In this document: in pieces, positions 45,039 to 56,375 of the stretch | Layout: each line of letters starts with the position of its first letter | How positions within the stretch are numbered: the first letter of the stretch is position 1 | Origin: Unio delphinus | Taxonomy: Eukaryota > Mollusca > Bivalvia > Unionida > Unionidae | Assembly (NCBI GenBank): GCA_029339505.1 | Contig: JAQISU010000081.1 | Coordinates: 13,365,001-13,429,000 of the forward strand | Reading direction: 5' to 3' | DNA: 64,000 nucleotides | Notes under the pieces: model-generated | Told to the model about the DNA's origin: nothing | The model's database searches: none | The model's input: the letters and a program-made list of their open reading frames with translations, nothing else | Program-made: the position numbers and the translations under genes

Positions 45039-46847
45039 GGTTTGTTTGTTTGTTTGTTTGAATTTTAACAGCGCACCAGCACTTTTAGGCTATTTAGCGC
45101 CATACAGTAGGTTAGATGTTTAAAAATAAGAAAGGTTTAACAATAACCAGCGATATAAAAAACCATAATAGTTAAATATAAAATGGTAAGATGTTGGTAA
45201 CAGAAAAATATGAAGCTTCCCAATCAACAGGAGATGTAAATGGTGTATGTTGATGATAAGATGTTGTAAATAAGAGGTGGTATTTGCATTAGATAAAAAT
45301 ATTCTAGGTGATGGCATACAAGTTATAGTTTAAAATAGAGATTTACTTCCTTTAGGAAATCTAAAATACAAGTGATTTGTATAGTATCAAAAAGTTCCTT
45401 CAGTGTCATGTACATTATAGTATTTAGCACGCGTAGGTTGCAGGTCGGAACACTTGGTCATAAAGTGCTTAACAGTGAATGGTTCATTGCAAGAAACACA
45501 CTCTGGTGGATCTTCACTTTTAGTATGTGGGAGTGGGTAATGTATGTATGACCGATTCTGATTCCTGCAATGACAACCTCCTCCCTACGGATAGTTCTGT
45601 AGGAAGGAGTCCATTCTCCCAGAGTTGGTTTGATGGCTTGTAGTTTGTTATTGACTGCATCATCCCATGACGCCTACCATTTCTGACATAGGTACTTTTT
45701 GATACAAGGTTTAAAATCAGTAAACGGTAATTTAAAATCCGATGGTTCTTGGGGTAGAGCCATCTTAACAGCCCGGTCTGCTTCTTCATTACCTCTAATA
45801 CCAATATGGCTAGGTAGCCAACAGTATACTATATTGTAGGAGGTATTAAGCTCCGAGTTTTTTACGAGAATATCGACTAGTAATGGATTATCAAGTTTTC
45901 TATGGTGTAGCGACTGAAGTACTGATAATGAGTCACAGAAAATAATGCTAATTAAAATTTGTTTTTGTTCAAGAAATTTCAGAGCAAAGTATATTGCTCT
46001 GATTTCTGCTGAAAATATGGACGCATCGTTTGGCAAGCGCACTTTGGTTATGTGCTTGCCACTAACGAAGGCTGCGGCAGCCTTGTCATCAACCTTTGAT
46101 CCATCAGTATAAAATTTAGTGTAATTTGTTGTAATCGTTGAGAACTTCATGATAGGAGTTCAGGAATATGGAAGGGTTTGTCTCAGATTTATTTCCATCG
46201 TGTAACGTAAAAATCACTTTGGGTTGCTTAAGTAGCCAAGATGGTGTTTTCGAGACAAACGTTTTCTGAACTGTAGAGAGATTAATTTTGATATTGTCAA
46301 GGCTGGATGATGTTCTGATGCCAAATGAAGGTATGGCATTTGGGTTATTTCCATATAAAGTTCTTTATTTTGGTTGAAAAACAGCCGAAAAAGCAGGGTT
46401 TAGAGGGTTTGATCTTAACTTTAGGGCGTATTGTGCAGAAAGCATTTCTCTACGATGCGATAAAGGTGGTTCATTCGCTTCCGTGAGAAGGCTTTCGCAT
46501 GGAGATGTTTGAAATGCTCCTAGAGCGAGTCTTATTCCCTGATGATGAATTGGGTCAAGCATTTTCAAATAGGACTTCCTAGCTGAACCATAAACAATGC
46601 ATCCATAGTCTAGAATGGAGCGGATAAATGTTCTATACAAATTGAGGAGGACCTTTTTATCAGCACCCTGGTCAGTATGTGCCATTACTTTAAGTAAATT
46701 TAATGCTTTTAAGCATTTAGCTTTTAAATTCTTGATGTGTGATACAAAAGTCAGTTTTCTGTCAAAGATAATACCCAAAAACTTTGTTTCTTCAACAACT
46801 GGAATAAGTGTTCCATCCAGCTTGAGTCATGATGTCTTTGCAACTGA
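45039..46847 (-). mobile_element. 5'-truncated LINE with RNase H, nested in a SINE
   Basis: On the minus strand the order is the end of the reverse transcriptase (46365-46778; LTFVSHIKNLKAKCLKALNL, YGCIVYGSARKSYLKMLD), then an RNase H domain (45674-46150) with FYTDGS, SAEIRAIYFALK, CDSLSVL and WLPSHIGIRGNEEADRAV, holding the acid residues of the active site, then a short tail (45520-45670). The 3' end is (CAAA)n on the minus strand at 45041-45060. CCTGGTGTCA at 45029-45038 and 46848-46857 is the target duplication. RNase H points to the I/Jockey-like superfamily. Some frameshifts. Confidence 0.88.
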
Positions 46848-46857
46848 CCTGGTGTCA

Positions 46858-47005
46858 CTATAATGTGACTGGGTTGGGCATAATGTTACATGTCTGTGGC
46901 ATGATGCTAGACATTACTATAAATTGCCACACTGCAGACATCATAGTGATATGATTGAAATTTTTTTTGTTAAAGAGACATTAAAAATATATATTTAAAA
47001 AACAC
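46858..47005 (+). repeat. tRNA-SINE family A, copy 3, right part
   Basis: Continues the SINE from TAATGTGACTGGG through the tail domain (GACATTACTATAAATTGCCA, CATAGTGATATG) to an A-rich end. Confidence 0.85.
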
Positions 47006-47164
47006 ATAAAAAAAGTCATTTTTGATTTAGACATGATATTTTGTATGGATCAGTTCACTTAAACACCCGCTTGAAGCAAGTGTTTCTGTAACATCAAATT
47101 GTTTGTTGTGTTTTGCAGTCTTATAATGAAACTCTAATGAAATTTCAGTCCATTCAATTCATTA

Positions 47165-47310
47165 ACATGGTGGACTGAAAATATTCCTGATTTCCTCCAT
47201 TCATTATAAAACTACGGTGGACTGAAAATATTCATCATTTCCACCATTCAATACATTTCAATACAATAAAATGTGGACTGAAAATATTAATTTCCTCCAC
47301 ACAATTATAT
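47165..47310. repeat. Short tandem repeat, about 3 units
   Basis: GTGGACTGAAAATATT followed by a form of ATTTCCTCCA occurs three times (47170, 47217, 47272), with spacing of about 47-55 bases. It stops at the hAT target site. Confidence 0.7.
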
Positions 47311-47318
47311 CATAGGCA
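47311..47318. repeat. hAT target site duplication, left
   Basis: CATAGGCA, identical to 49794-49801. Confidence 0.93.
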
Positions 47319-49793
47319 CAATGTTCCCTCTAATTTTTGACGATGCTGTGCGGAAAAACATGATGCAAAATTTTAGTGAGCGGCATTTGTGAAAGTCGTA
47401 CATTTACAAATGTTTAAAACTCTATTACACAGCAGTCTTCTATATGATAAATTAGACATTTCGCACAGGCATATGCATTGTTCAACTATGTTAATAAAAA
47501 TATTGTTCTACTTACTTTATATTAATGATGTCGGTAAAGTGCTACACATATATGTCATATTTAATTATAAAAACCACAAATAAAATAAATGTAGTTCGAA
47601 ATTTAGAGCAAAACAGTTACTTTATTCATTTATTGCCGAATTTTCACGTCTGTCTTTGTGTGTGGTCCAATGCTTGTAAACCGCATCTAGATCATTAGTG
47701 CTTCCTGATGAAAGATAGAATTTTATGCGCATCAAATTATCCAAATGATTTACTTGTAGCCTGTTTCTAGATTTTGTTTTAATTGAGTTCATTAGGCTGA
47801 AACCGCATTCGCAGTCTGCACTTGATGCTTGAAATGTCCCACAAATGTTCTGCAGAATCGACAGCTCTTTCATGTCTTCATTCTTCATTACACAGCTTAC
47901 GACGTCAGTGACAGTCTGAATTGATCCAGTCTTCACTTTCTCTGCAATCAAAAATTTGAAGTCATCATACTGTTCACCGATCTTTGACAGTTTGGTATAA
48001 TTCTTGAAAACCTTCTTATCAGTTTGTTTAAACTCTCTTTGCCAAATTCAAAACTTGAATTCTTTGCAATGATGCAGTGGTCAAATACTTGCCAATCCAT
48101 TATTCCATCATCCGGAAATCTCTTCTCAAGGTGATTACATAATGGTTCAACAAATCTAAGAATTACAGCCTTGTCGACGTCACGGTCAATTGAATTAAGA
48201 ACTTCCTTCACTGCATCACTCCAATGAACTGTTTCTCCAAGATACTGCGATCTTATTTTACATATTTTGGCCTTTACAAACTGAAATGCTTCAAGAGTTG
48301 TGAGAATACTTCTTTGAAAATATTTGCTTATTGATGCCAGTTCTCCCAAAACATCGTTAAGTACTGTCAAAGCTAGTCGAAACTGCGGATTTAGAAGTCT
48401 CTTCAGACAGAACCTTTTGATTGGATCATTGCTCATGTTTACTTGTTCAGCGCAATAGTCAATCAAGACGTTGTAGTTTCGCACAAGAGCGGCAACTGCT
48501 AAATGCCTAGACAACCACCTTACCTCATGCAAAGGCCGAAATGCCACGGAATCACTTGCTGCGGCATTGGCCAATTCCTGGAATTTCTCATTTTTAACTG
48601 ATGACCTGCTGAACATTGTATAAACTGTCCGAAGTAATGTTTCAATATCGTGCATTAATGAAACTTGCTTCCAAGCATCTTCAACAGCTAAGTCTTCGCG
48701 ATGAGCAACACAATGTTGTTCACACAAATGATGTATCTCACATCTCAGAATTGCAGCCACACCATTATTTTTCCCTAGCATGACAGATGCGCCGTCTGAT
48801 GTAAACATCACCATATTCTGCTGATCAAGTTGATTTTCACAATAGAATTGTTTTATTGCTGTCACAATAGAGACGCTGTCGCATGAGGACAACTTCACGA
48901 TGCCACCGAATATTGTTTTGCAAACAATTTCTGTTTCAGGCCGATACTTGAAATATACAATCAGCATTTTCTGAACTGAAATATCGGTACTTTCATCCAT
49001 TATCAACGTGTGGAATGCCAACTTTCGCAATTCAGTCATAAGCTGATTTTTTAAGACGAGGCTTATGCACTTAACACATTCGAACTCATAATTTTTGCTG
49101 TGCAAACTTTGTGGAATTTTAACGTATTTTACAACTTGCTCATGGATATCTTGTACAGAAAACATGGATGCATTCAGTTTAATAGCAAGAATAATGTTAT
49201 CAATCAGCACTTTTACCAAATCTGAAGTTGACCGCTTTCTGTCTTCCATCTCTACTCTGATGCTACGATCTGCCGTAATCTCCTGTAGCATACGCAAAAT
49301 TCCACCACTCTTCTGATTCCGTAGCTTTTTAACTGAGTCAGTGCGCACTTTTTGACTGAGATGCCGCTTTAAGTAATCAAGTTTCCATTCATCCCATTTT
49401 TTCCCGTGCTGAACTCTCCTGCAGCATTTGCAGTTGAGCAAATAGTGCAAACAACAGCGCCATCATCATTGCATGTGAAAATATCTCCAAGTTTTACATT
49501 TTGCTTGTTAGACGATGACAACACATCCGCTTCGATCAGTTCTGATAGCCACTCTTCCTTGAATCTTGAACATGTTTTCATTTTCAACGAATATTGAGAT
49601 CCTTCTGCTTTTCTTTTGGACATTATGTGCATGGGTAATTTATTATTTAATATGAAAGCATACTTCAACTTCTTGCTTTATCGCTCGCCCACATAACTTC
49701 CGCCGGCTGCAGCATGTAATTTTCCCTCTCACATATTTGCTGCGCGGCAACTGAGTAAGAGCTGCGCGGCCGCGCAGCTTAGAGGGAACATTG
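47319..49793 (-). mobile_element. hAT DNA transposon, 2475 bp, near-complete
   Basis: Terminal inverted repeats CAATGTTCCCTCTAA (47319-47333) and TTAGAGGGAACATTG (49779-49793) are perfect over 15 bases and flanked by the perfect 8-base duplication CATAGGCA. Subterminal GCTGCGCGG repeats lie at 49739-49780. The interior holds one transposase gene on the minus strand, broken by two frameshifts. Perfect ends and duplication point to a fairly recent insertion. Confidence 0.95.
47622..49623 (-). pseudogene. hAT transposase, two frameshifts
   Basis: The likely start is the ATG at 49623 (MSKRKAEGS). A zinc-finger part with VVCTICSTA and later LKRHLSQ lies near 49330-49450, where the frame shifts. 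The main frame (to 47948) has FHTLIMDESTDISV with the first catalytic Asp, MVMFTSDGASVMLGKNNGV with the second, and CVAHREDLA. After a shift near 47990-48030 the C-terminal frame (47951-47622) has SSADCECGFSLMNSIKTKSR, the hAT dimerisation segment with the catalytic Glu. It is of the KIAA1586/C17orf113-like hAT type by likeness. Total about 665 residues. Confidence 0.9.
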
Positions 49794-49801
49794 CATAGGC
49801 A
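49794..49801. repeat. hAT target site duplication, right
   Basis: CATAGGCA, identical to 47311-47318. Confidence 0.93.
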
Positions 49802-50215
49802 CATATCTCACTTGTGACTTCCCCTTTATAAAATCTGGCATTATTTGTGCATATTTGACTTTGTGCTCAAGCATCACATCATCATACACTACAAGGTACT
49901 TCATCAATGCTGGAAAATAAATTGATGGTGCAAGATGCTCTGTTACTCAGTTCTTTCTAAAATCTTTTAAACCATCATAACATGGCTGGTCATCAGACAG
50001 TGGCACAAACATGTGCAACCAATCCCATTTTAACCATCATAAATCATATTCAAGAACAGTTGAGTTTTACCTGATCCAGCATGGCCAATAATCAGTGCAT
50101 GAATCAAGTTCAGAAATATTGATGTTCTAGTTACATCAACATACTTTAGATTGCTATGGTGTTTCCTATGCAAAGAAATTTGTGATGAATATTTGTTTGA
50201 TTTTTCTAAAAGCAT
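49802..50215 (-). pseudogene. Second Maverick relic: packaging ATPase remnant
   Basis: The minus-strand frame from 50215 has a P-loop, ALIIGHAGSGKTQLF, near 50046-50095. After stops and shifts, other frames give FVPLSDDQPCYDGLKDF near 49970-50015 and a Walker-B-like YLVVYDDVMLEHK near 49850-49895, then FIKGKSQ near the hAT junction. The order of these pieces is that of A32-like packaging ATPases of Mavericks. It is far more decayed than the ATPase at 4950. The hAT right end touches its 3' edge. Confidence 0.55.
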
Positions 50216-50439
50216 CTAAGAATTAAATTTTTCATGAAGTCATCGAATGATACAGTATATAATACAATGATATTTTCATATTGTGTATGATGTGGTTTGT
50301 AAACATGTATTAAAAATCCAACTCAAGTTAAAAGATTACTGGAACTTGTGTTCGATGAGGAGCAAAGAACTTTGTGGGAACTTCCTAGTCCATGAGTGGA
50401 TGCGGATGCAAATATGTCTCACACACATAGTCTGGCTTT

Positions 50440-50760
50440 AAAATGTTGGTATTGATATTGCTGCTGCATTTACAGAGTTACCAAGAACACAGTGGAGTAA
50501 ACATCCCAGTGAAAAACACATACCTGAATAAAATTACAGTGGGCCTGGTACATGGCTCAATAAACTACTTGATTCTAACAACCGGCCAGAGTCCAAAGAA
50601 GTGCCTGTAAATCATGCTGATGCTGCATTTTACTGACATAATCATGTTTATCAAGGATCAAATGATATCTGTGCAGGTCAACACGTTGTTATGGATCTTG
50701 TCTATAGACTAGATGCAAAATTTGAGACCAAATGCTGGATAACAAATTGCATGAGTGAAT
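50440..50760 (+). pseudogene. Second Maverick relic: phospholipase A2-like protein remnant
   Basis: The plus-strand frame reads ELPRTQWSKHPSEKHIPE, a stop, then NYSGPGTWLNKLLDSN with the calcium-loop-like Tyr/Gly-Pro-Gly, then PVNHADAAFY, a stop, and HNHVY. This is the pattern of the PLA2-like proteins carried by Mavericks and of parvovirus VP1, where a His-Asp pair is catalytic. Here the pair reads His-Asn and stops break it. Such domains help virions leave endosomes in parvoviruses. Confidence 0.6.
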
Positions 50761-50854
50761 GTCAAAAGAGGTATGAAAGCTAAGATAGCACTCAGAGGAA
50801 CTAACAAAAAGTGGATACAAGGAGCCGGACATTATCAGATATCTTCTACAGTCC

Positions 50855-51560
50855 AAGTGGGTACTGGAGAGGTGAAGCTGCCATGGAAAAAATTAGGATG
50901 TGCAGCCAAGGTCACTCGTGGTATTGTTCTCAAATTTAAATACCAGTGCCAAGAAAGATTTCAAATGGTAGGATTGATGTCCAAATGCCAAATAAGGTTC
51001 ATCAGGCTGATTTGTTGCTTTTTCCTCATGACTGTGTCCTTAAATTTGTTGCAGTATTGTTGACCAATTAAACACCATGTACCAGTACTTCTTTATATGG
51101 GACATGTCATCATTCATCATGACCAAGCAATTGTGAAAAAATTTCATTGCACACTTATGGAGTGGTTTTTTTTGAACTTCAGTAAGTACAGAAATTGTTA
51201 ATGAAACCTCAGCTGTTTCATACCACAGAGCAATTGCAAGATGGGTGGCCCAACTTGCACTAGTCATATGATCACTAAACAATAAAGTCACTTGCGTGAT
51301 TAGTGTAAAATCAGCAAATGCGATTTAATAAAAGGCTGTTAAATTTAATTAGAAAATGATCTCACAGCCAACCATTAAAATCACATGGAGACAAGATTGT
51401 TTGTTATTTATGTGAATCTGGAGTTTGGTGGACATTCTGGTGCTTCTGACTTGGTATGGTCTGTCCGGGGTGTTTATGATTTCAAAATAGATTGATACTC
51501 CAAGTCAGCCAATACGTTATTATTTGAGACCTATTAATGAACAAGCAGGAAAGCCTCCCA
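50855..51560 (+). pseudogene. Second Maverick relic: integrase remnant
   Basis: Pieces of a Maverick integrase follow one another on the plus strand: SPSGYWRGEAAMEKI near 50855-50900, MPNKVHQADLLLFPHD near 50980-51030 (first catalytic Asp region), IIHHDQAIVKKFHCTL near 51108-51155 where the catalytic Glu appears as Lys, RWVAQLALVI and SLNNKVT near 51240-51290, and GGHSGASDLVWSVRGVYDF near 51430-51490 at the C-terminal domain. The part between the first and third piece is deleted. Many stops. No chromodomain is seen, unlike the integrase at 8454. Confidence 0.75.
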
Positions 51561-53255
51561 GCCAAGCATATGTGTGAAAAGAAATGCATGTCATTTCAGC
51601 CAATAGAGAACTACCACCAAGATTTCTGTTAAGCAATTGATGGATATTTTGATACAAAGTTGATTTACAGTAGCATGATGGCCATACACATAGGTAGTGA
51701 TTCCATTATTGAGTGTTCATTGCTTGGTATCAAATGAAAACAAACTCACTTTATTCCATTGATAAACATTCGTGATGTTTCTGACAATGTGTTTGATATT
51801 TGTTATGTGTGTAAATTCACGTTGGTCTTGAAGACATTCCATGTACATGTCTTGACATGGATCCTTTCACACAATAACCTGTGGAACACCTTTAGTTTTA
51901 TTTTTATTTTCAGTGGCATATGGTCCAAGCACAGTTGAATGCACTTAAGGTTGCAGTCCTACATGCTCTTTGACTGGTTTACCTGAATATTCATCTTTGG
52001 ACATACCAACAAAACCTTTTTATTTCAGAGTTACTAAACAAAGGATGATCTTTTGGATACTCCCTGGTATCAAATTTATTGACCAAACATGGTCATGCCA
52101 TGTCCACTTATGCATCAATGGTTGTGATATGCATCCGCAGCAAGTCCATTTGTTGAAAAGAGACATCTTGTCAAATGGTTCTGATCTGACATATTAGCAT
52201 CCTTGTCATATTGTGCTTTAAAAGAGAAATGGTTCATGTGGCTTTACTTCAAGAAAGGAGTTTTAAATGTCAGAAATGACTTTAAATTCCTCCAGAACAA
52301 ATATAATTTAAACCTAAAGTAAGGGATATACATGCCAATGAAAGTAAAAATTATGAATTTCCAAAACATCCACTGAATGAAATTGGTGGAACAAAGTAAT
52401 GATAGGTCATCATCATTCAGTGATCAAGTCTAAACTATAATGTTTCAAAACATAGCTTGGAAATGTCAAATTATTCTACAAATTGTAAACTATATAAAAC
52501 TGATATACAATGAAAGCCAGCTATAACATTCTGATGTAGCATGAATTCTGACAGCATCACTGTGGCAACCAAAATAAACAAGAGTTTGATTTAATACATT
52601 AGCAGGATTTGTTGTTTTACTGAGAGAAAAAAAAAGAAATATCTTCTTACTTATTTTGGGTAAGATACTGGCTCTTTAAGAAGTGGATGTAACAAGATAA
52701 CCAGGTGAGATTTTCGCATTCACAACAGAACACTTTTGACGATGATATAAATACAATGTTTAATAATGAATGACTTGAATGAGCAATTCAATTATGAATA
52801 CTTGCATGTATATTTAATCAAAATATTGGATTATTAACATAATAACGCACAGATTTAATAAAGAAAAATGCAAACAAATTAGTCTACAAAAGACAAACAC
52901 AAGGCGTGAATTATTCACAGTGACTAAACAATGGAAAGATAGATATAGTTGACTCAGCTAGCAAACAATGTAGAATTTTACTCCTGTAGTAAAATAAATT
53001 CACTCAAAGTGAAATTATGCAAATGAAGAAAAGGACAGATATAACTTTTCTTTACAGTTTCTAAAGATACAATGGGTTTTATGAACCCCAAAATTTAGCC
53101 CATGGCTATAATATTACATGCAAGAGGATACACTCTGTTGCCTAAACACTTTATTTCAGCTCCACTGCAGCGAAAGTTCAGCTTTACAGCTGCTACAATT
53201 CCTGTGGTTGGCTTTACAGCTTGCACCACATGGATGACCTCAATTCCTCTGAAAC
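51561..53255. other. No gene recognised; possibly more of the second relic
   Basis: Some stretches (51970-52197) keep an open plus-strand frame without a known motif and could be the worn remainder of the Maverick. AT-rich beyond 52200. Confidence 0.4.
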
Positions 53256-53560
53256 TTGGAACGCTTGGGTCCCTCTAGTCACTCTGGACAACACTGGACA
53301 CTCCAGATACTGGAAACTCCATATACTGGACATCACCAGATACTCAAGATACTAGACACTCCAGATACTAGACAGCTCTACAGCAGGGACACTTCAGACA
53401 CTGGACATCACTGGACAATACAGGACACTCTGGATGATGGACATTCCAGACACTAGACAGCTCTACAGCTGGGACACTCCACATACTGGACATTCCAGAT
53501 ACTCAACAGCACCAGACAACACTGGACATTCTGAACATTTCCAGAGACTGGGCAGCGCTA
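53256..53560. repeat. Minisatellite on a 17-bp theme
   Basis: Variants of GACACTCCAGATACTG and GACAACACTGGACAT recur about 17 times. A longer copy (CACTAGACAGCTCTACAGC) appears at 53369 and 53451, giving a higher-order unit of about 80 bases. Confidence 0.8.
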
Positions 53561-55041
53561 TAGCTGGAGATGTGCTAATCCTTATAGTAGACTGCCGACT
53601 GCCAAGACTATCCGTAATGTAAAGAGCTTTACATGCAATGAGGTATTTATTCACAGATTCTCTGTACATTGATGGCATTCAGTTCCTCTCATCAAAAGCA
53701 CTTCACACTTGCGGCATAGGATGAACCAAACTCACTATTTTCAAATATGACACAATATACATTATTCATTCACTCTCTGGTATTGTTTTAGGCCAAAAAC
53801 GAAATTCTAGTACATGAATTTAATAAATAAATTTTAAAAAAGTTTATACAATTCTGTGACAGTGGATAATTTTTTAATTTAATTATCATTGAACCATCAA
53901 CAATAAAGCCAGTAAGTCTTTCTGTTTGTCTTCATTGCATCCCGTGTTGCTCAATTCAGCCTTAACAATAACCAACAAATGTTTGCTCAGTCATCTGGCA
54001 TACTTGACTAAGCAAAGTCATGATCACAGTAATAGCCAGGTGCACTATTTATACATACCATTGTGAGTGTTTTGTGAGTGTATTAGCAAGCAATCTTGAT
54101 CTTGAAGAAATTGTTTAGAAATTGTGCCACATGTACTTTGTACACTTTTTTGATGGAATTACTGTTGCATATACAACCTGGCCAGCTGTTCTGGTGAGTA
54201 TACATACTCAAACAATTACATGTAATTTGCAGATTTACATATACATTTACATGTATATGACTTTTTTTCAGCTCCCAAAATTAATAATAAATTTGTAATA
54301 ACTTTTAAGAAATTCTTGTTTAATACGTACAAAGTTGATAGCTGTGTTTCACATTGAAAGCTATAGACTTCTGCCCCCTCCCCCAATTTATATAGCTAAG
54401 ATGGTATACATGCATCATTCTCATAATTGTATGGACTTCTTCATCTAAACCATGGTGGGATCCTGAACCTCAGCCTAGGTTCTGTTGCAGGGTTTTGCTG
54501 TAACTGGTTGCATATGTATGAACTAATGTGCAAATCACATCACCAAACAAAATATCATGACCATTAAAATACACACAACACTCTGAGCAACAGTTATCAT
54601 ATCTGAATTCATGTATAATTTTACATTGAATATCTGTCACATGTACACAAAAACTTTTCATTTTACTTGTTAACAGCAAATGGAACCCGACTTGCATTAA
54701 TTTGCAAATGCAAATGTGGAATCATTGTAAGACTGATGTTTTCTTATAGCACTCACTTCAATTCAAAAACTTGACATTTTTGAAATACTCATGATGAGAT
54801 CTATATCTCTCAGTATAGGCCCAATTCTTGATGCAAGCTCTAGGTGAAGAAGACCATATGATTACAGCATTGTTTTGATCTACATGTGCATGGAACATGT
54901 TACCCATTCATCACATCAAGAATCAGATGCTAGTTTTAGTACTCAGTGTTCCCAAGTCAAGACTGTACAATGACTGAAGTTACAAATGGTGGAATTGTTT
55001 GTGTATACTCACAAACTAATCATAAAACAGGACTGAAAAAA
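53561..55041. other. No gene recognised
   Basis: AT-rich host-like DNA. Confidence 0.5.
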
Positions 55042-55359
55042 ATGTGTGATTAGGATTTTTAACATAGCTTTTAACAATTTTTCAGTCATATCGCTATGAT
55101 GTTTGCAGTGAGGCACATTTATAGTGATGTCTAGCACTGGGACATCATGCCGCAGACATGTAACATTATGACTCACCCAGTCATATTATCCTGACACCAT
55201 GCCGACCAGTCCTAACACTAACCTCTTAATGCTGAGCGCCAAGTGAGGCAGCTGTTAGTACCATTTTTGTAAGTATTTGGTATGGCTTGGCCGGGGATCG
55301 AACCCTTGAACTCCCACCTCCGCAGCATATGCTCTAGCCACTAGGCCACAGGATCTGTT
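55042..55359 (-). repeat. tRNA-SINE family A, copy 4
   Basis: Minus-strand copy with tRNA head (GGTTCGATCCCCGGCC on the minus strand near 55282-55299) and the family tail. Possible worn target duplication ACTGAA(A/G)AAAA on both sides (55032 and 55362). Confidence 0.85.
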
Positions 55360-56117
55360 AAACTGAAGAAAAACAAAACAAGAAATAGTTTTATGTTAAA
55401 ATTGAGGCTATTCTTTCATCAAGAAACTCAATGCAATAAATTAAAATATAAAATAATGACAAAATAAATTCATAAACAAATGGAAGGGCAGACCAGTAAT
55501 TGACCACCATAAATGAGAAATTCAGTGTGCTGTATTGTAAAATAGCTTGTTTGTTACTCATTATAAACGTTGGCTAATATTGATAACTGCATCTCATGCA
55601 GTGCCCCCCACCAATCCCCTTTTTTCCATTGATTGAGTCTGAAACTCACCACAACCACCACCACTGTCTGGATATATGGCAGATATTCAGACATGCTAAA
55701 ATTAGTAATTTCATTGATTTTACCCTTATTGGGGCAATTTGATCACTCTGTCCATTTGCTTTTCACTAGAAATGTCTCAGAATCGATGGAACTCATCTTT
55801 TTTAACAAGTTATGACTATGGATTGCTGTTGTAAAGCTTAAATGATGAAGTTTGAGATAATAGAAACAAGATTGATCCAAAGATCAATTGGATCCATAAG
55901 TTCTGAGAGCCTTCACTGTTTGACCTTTTCCAGTGTTACCATACATGGTATTGTACTTCGTAAGAAAGGTCTTGAGGTTACTTTTTAAGAGCTCAACCCA
56001 GCAAGATGTTGATTGGCAATGATTGTTGTGGTATTTAAAACTCTTGAGTGTATGATACCAGTGTGTATAGCACTATAACATTTAGGCATTTAAAAAATGG
56101 TTTTGCACTGTTGTCAC
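55360..56117. other. No gene recognised
   Basis: AT-rich DNA; nothing recognised. Confidence 0.5.
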
Positions 56118-56160
56118 ACATACATACATACATACATACATACATACATACATACATACA

Positions 56161-56193
<33 letters not shown>

Positions 56194-56194
56194 G

Positions 56195-56228
<34 letters not shown>

Positions 56229-56265
56229 CATATATATATGTATACGTATATATATATATATATAT

Positions 56266-56364
<99 letters not shown>

Positions 56365-56375
56365 TATATATATAT
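56118..56375. repeat. Microsatellite (ACAT)n then (AT)n
   Basis: About 72 bases of (ACAT)n pass into about 185 bases of (AT)n with scattered ACAT and one ACGT. Long open frames here on both strands are by-products of the repeat. Confidence 0.97.

Noticed and set aside
45120..45317. Minus-strand His/Leu-rich frame near the LINE 3' end
   Set aside because: It lies in the LINE 3' untranslated part and has no conserved motif.
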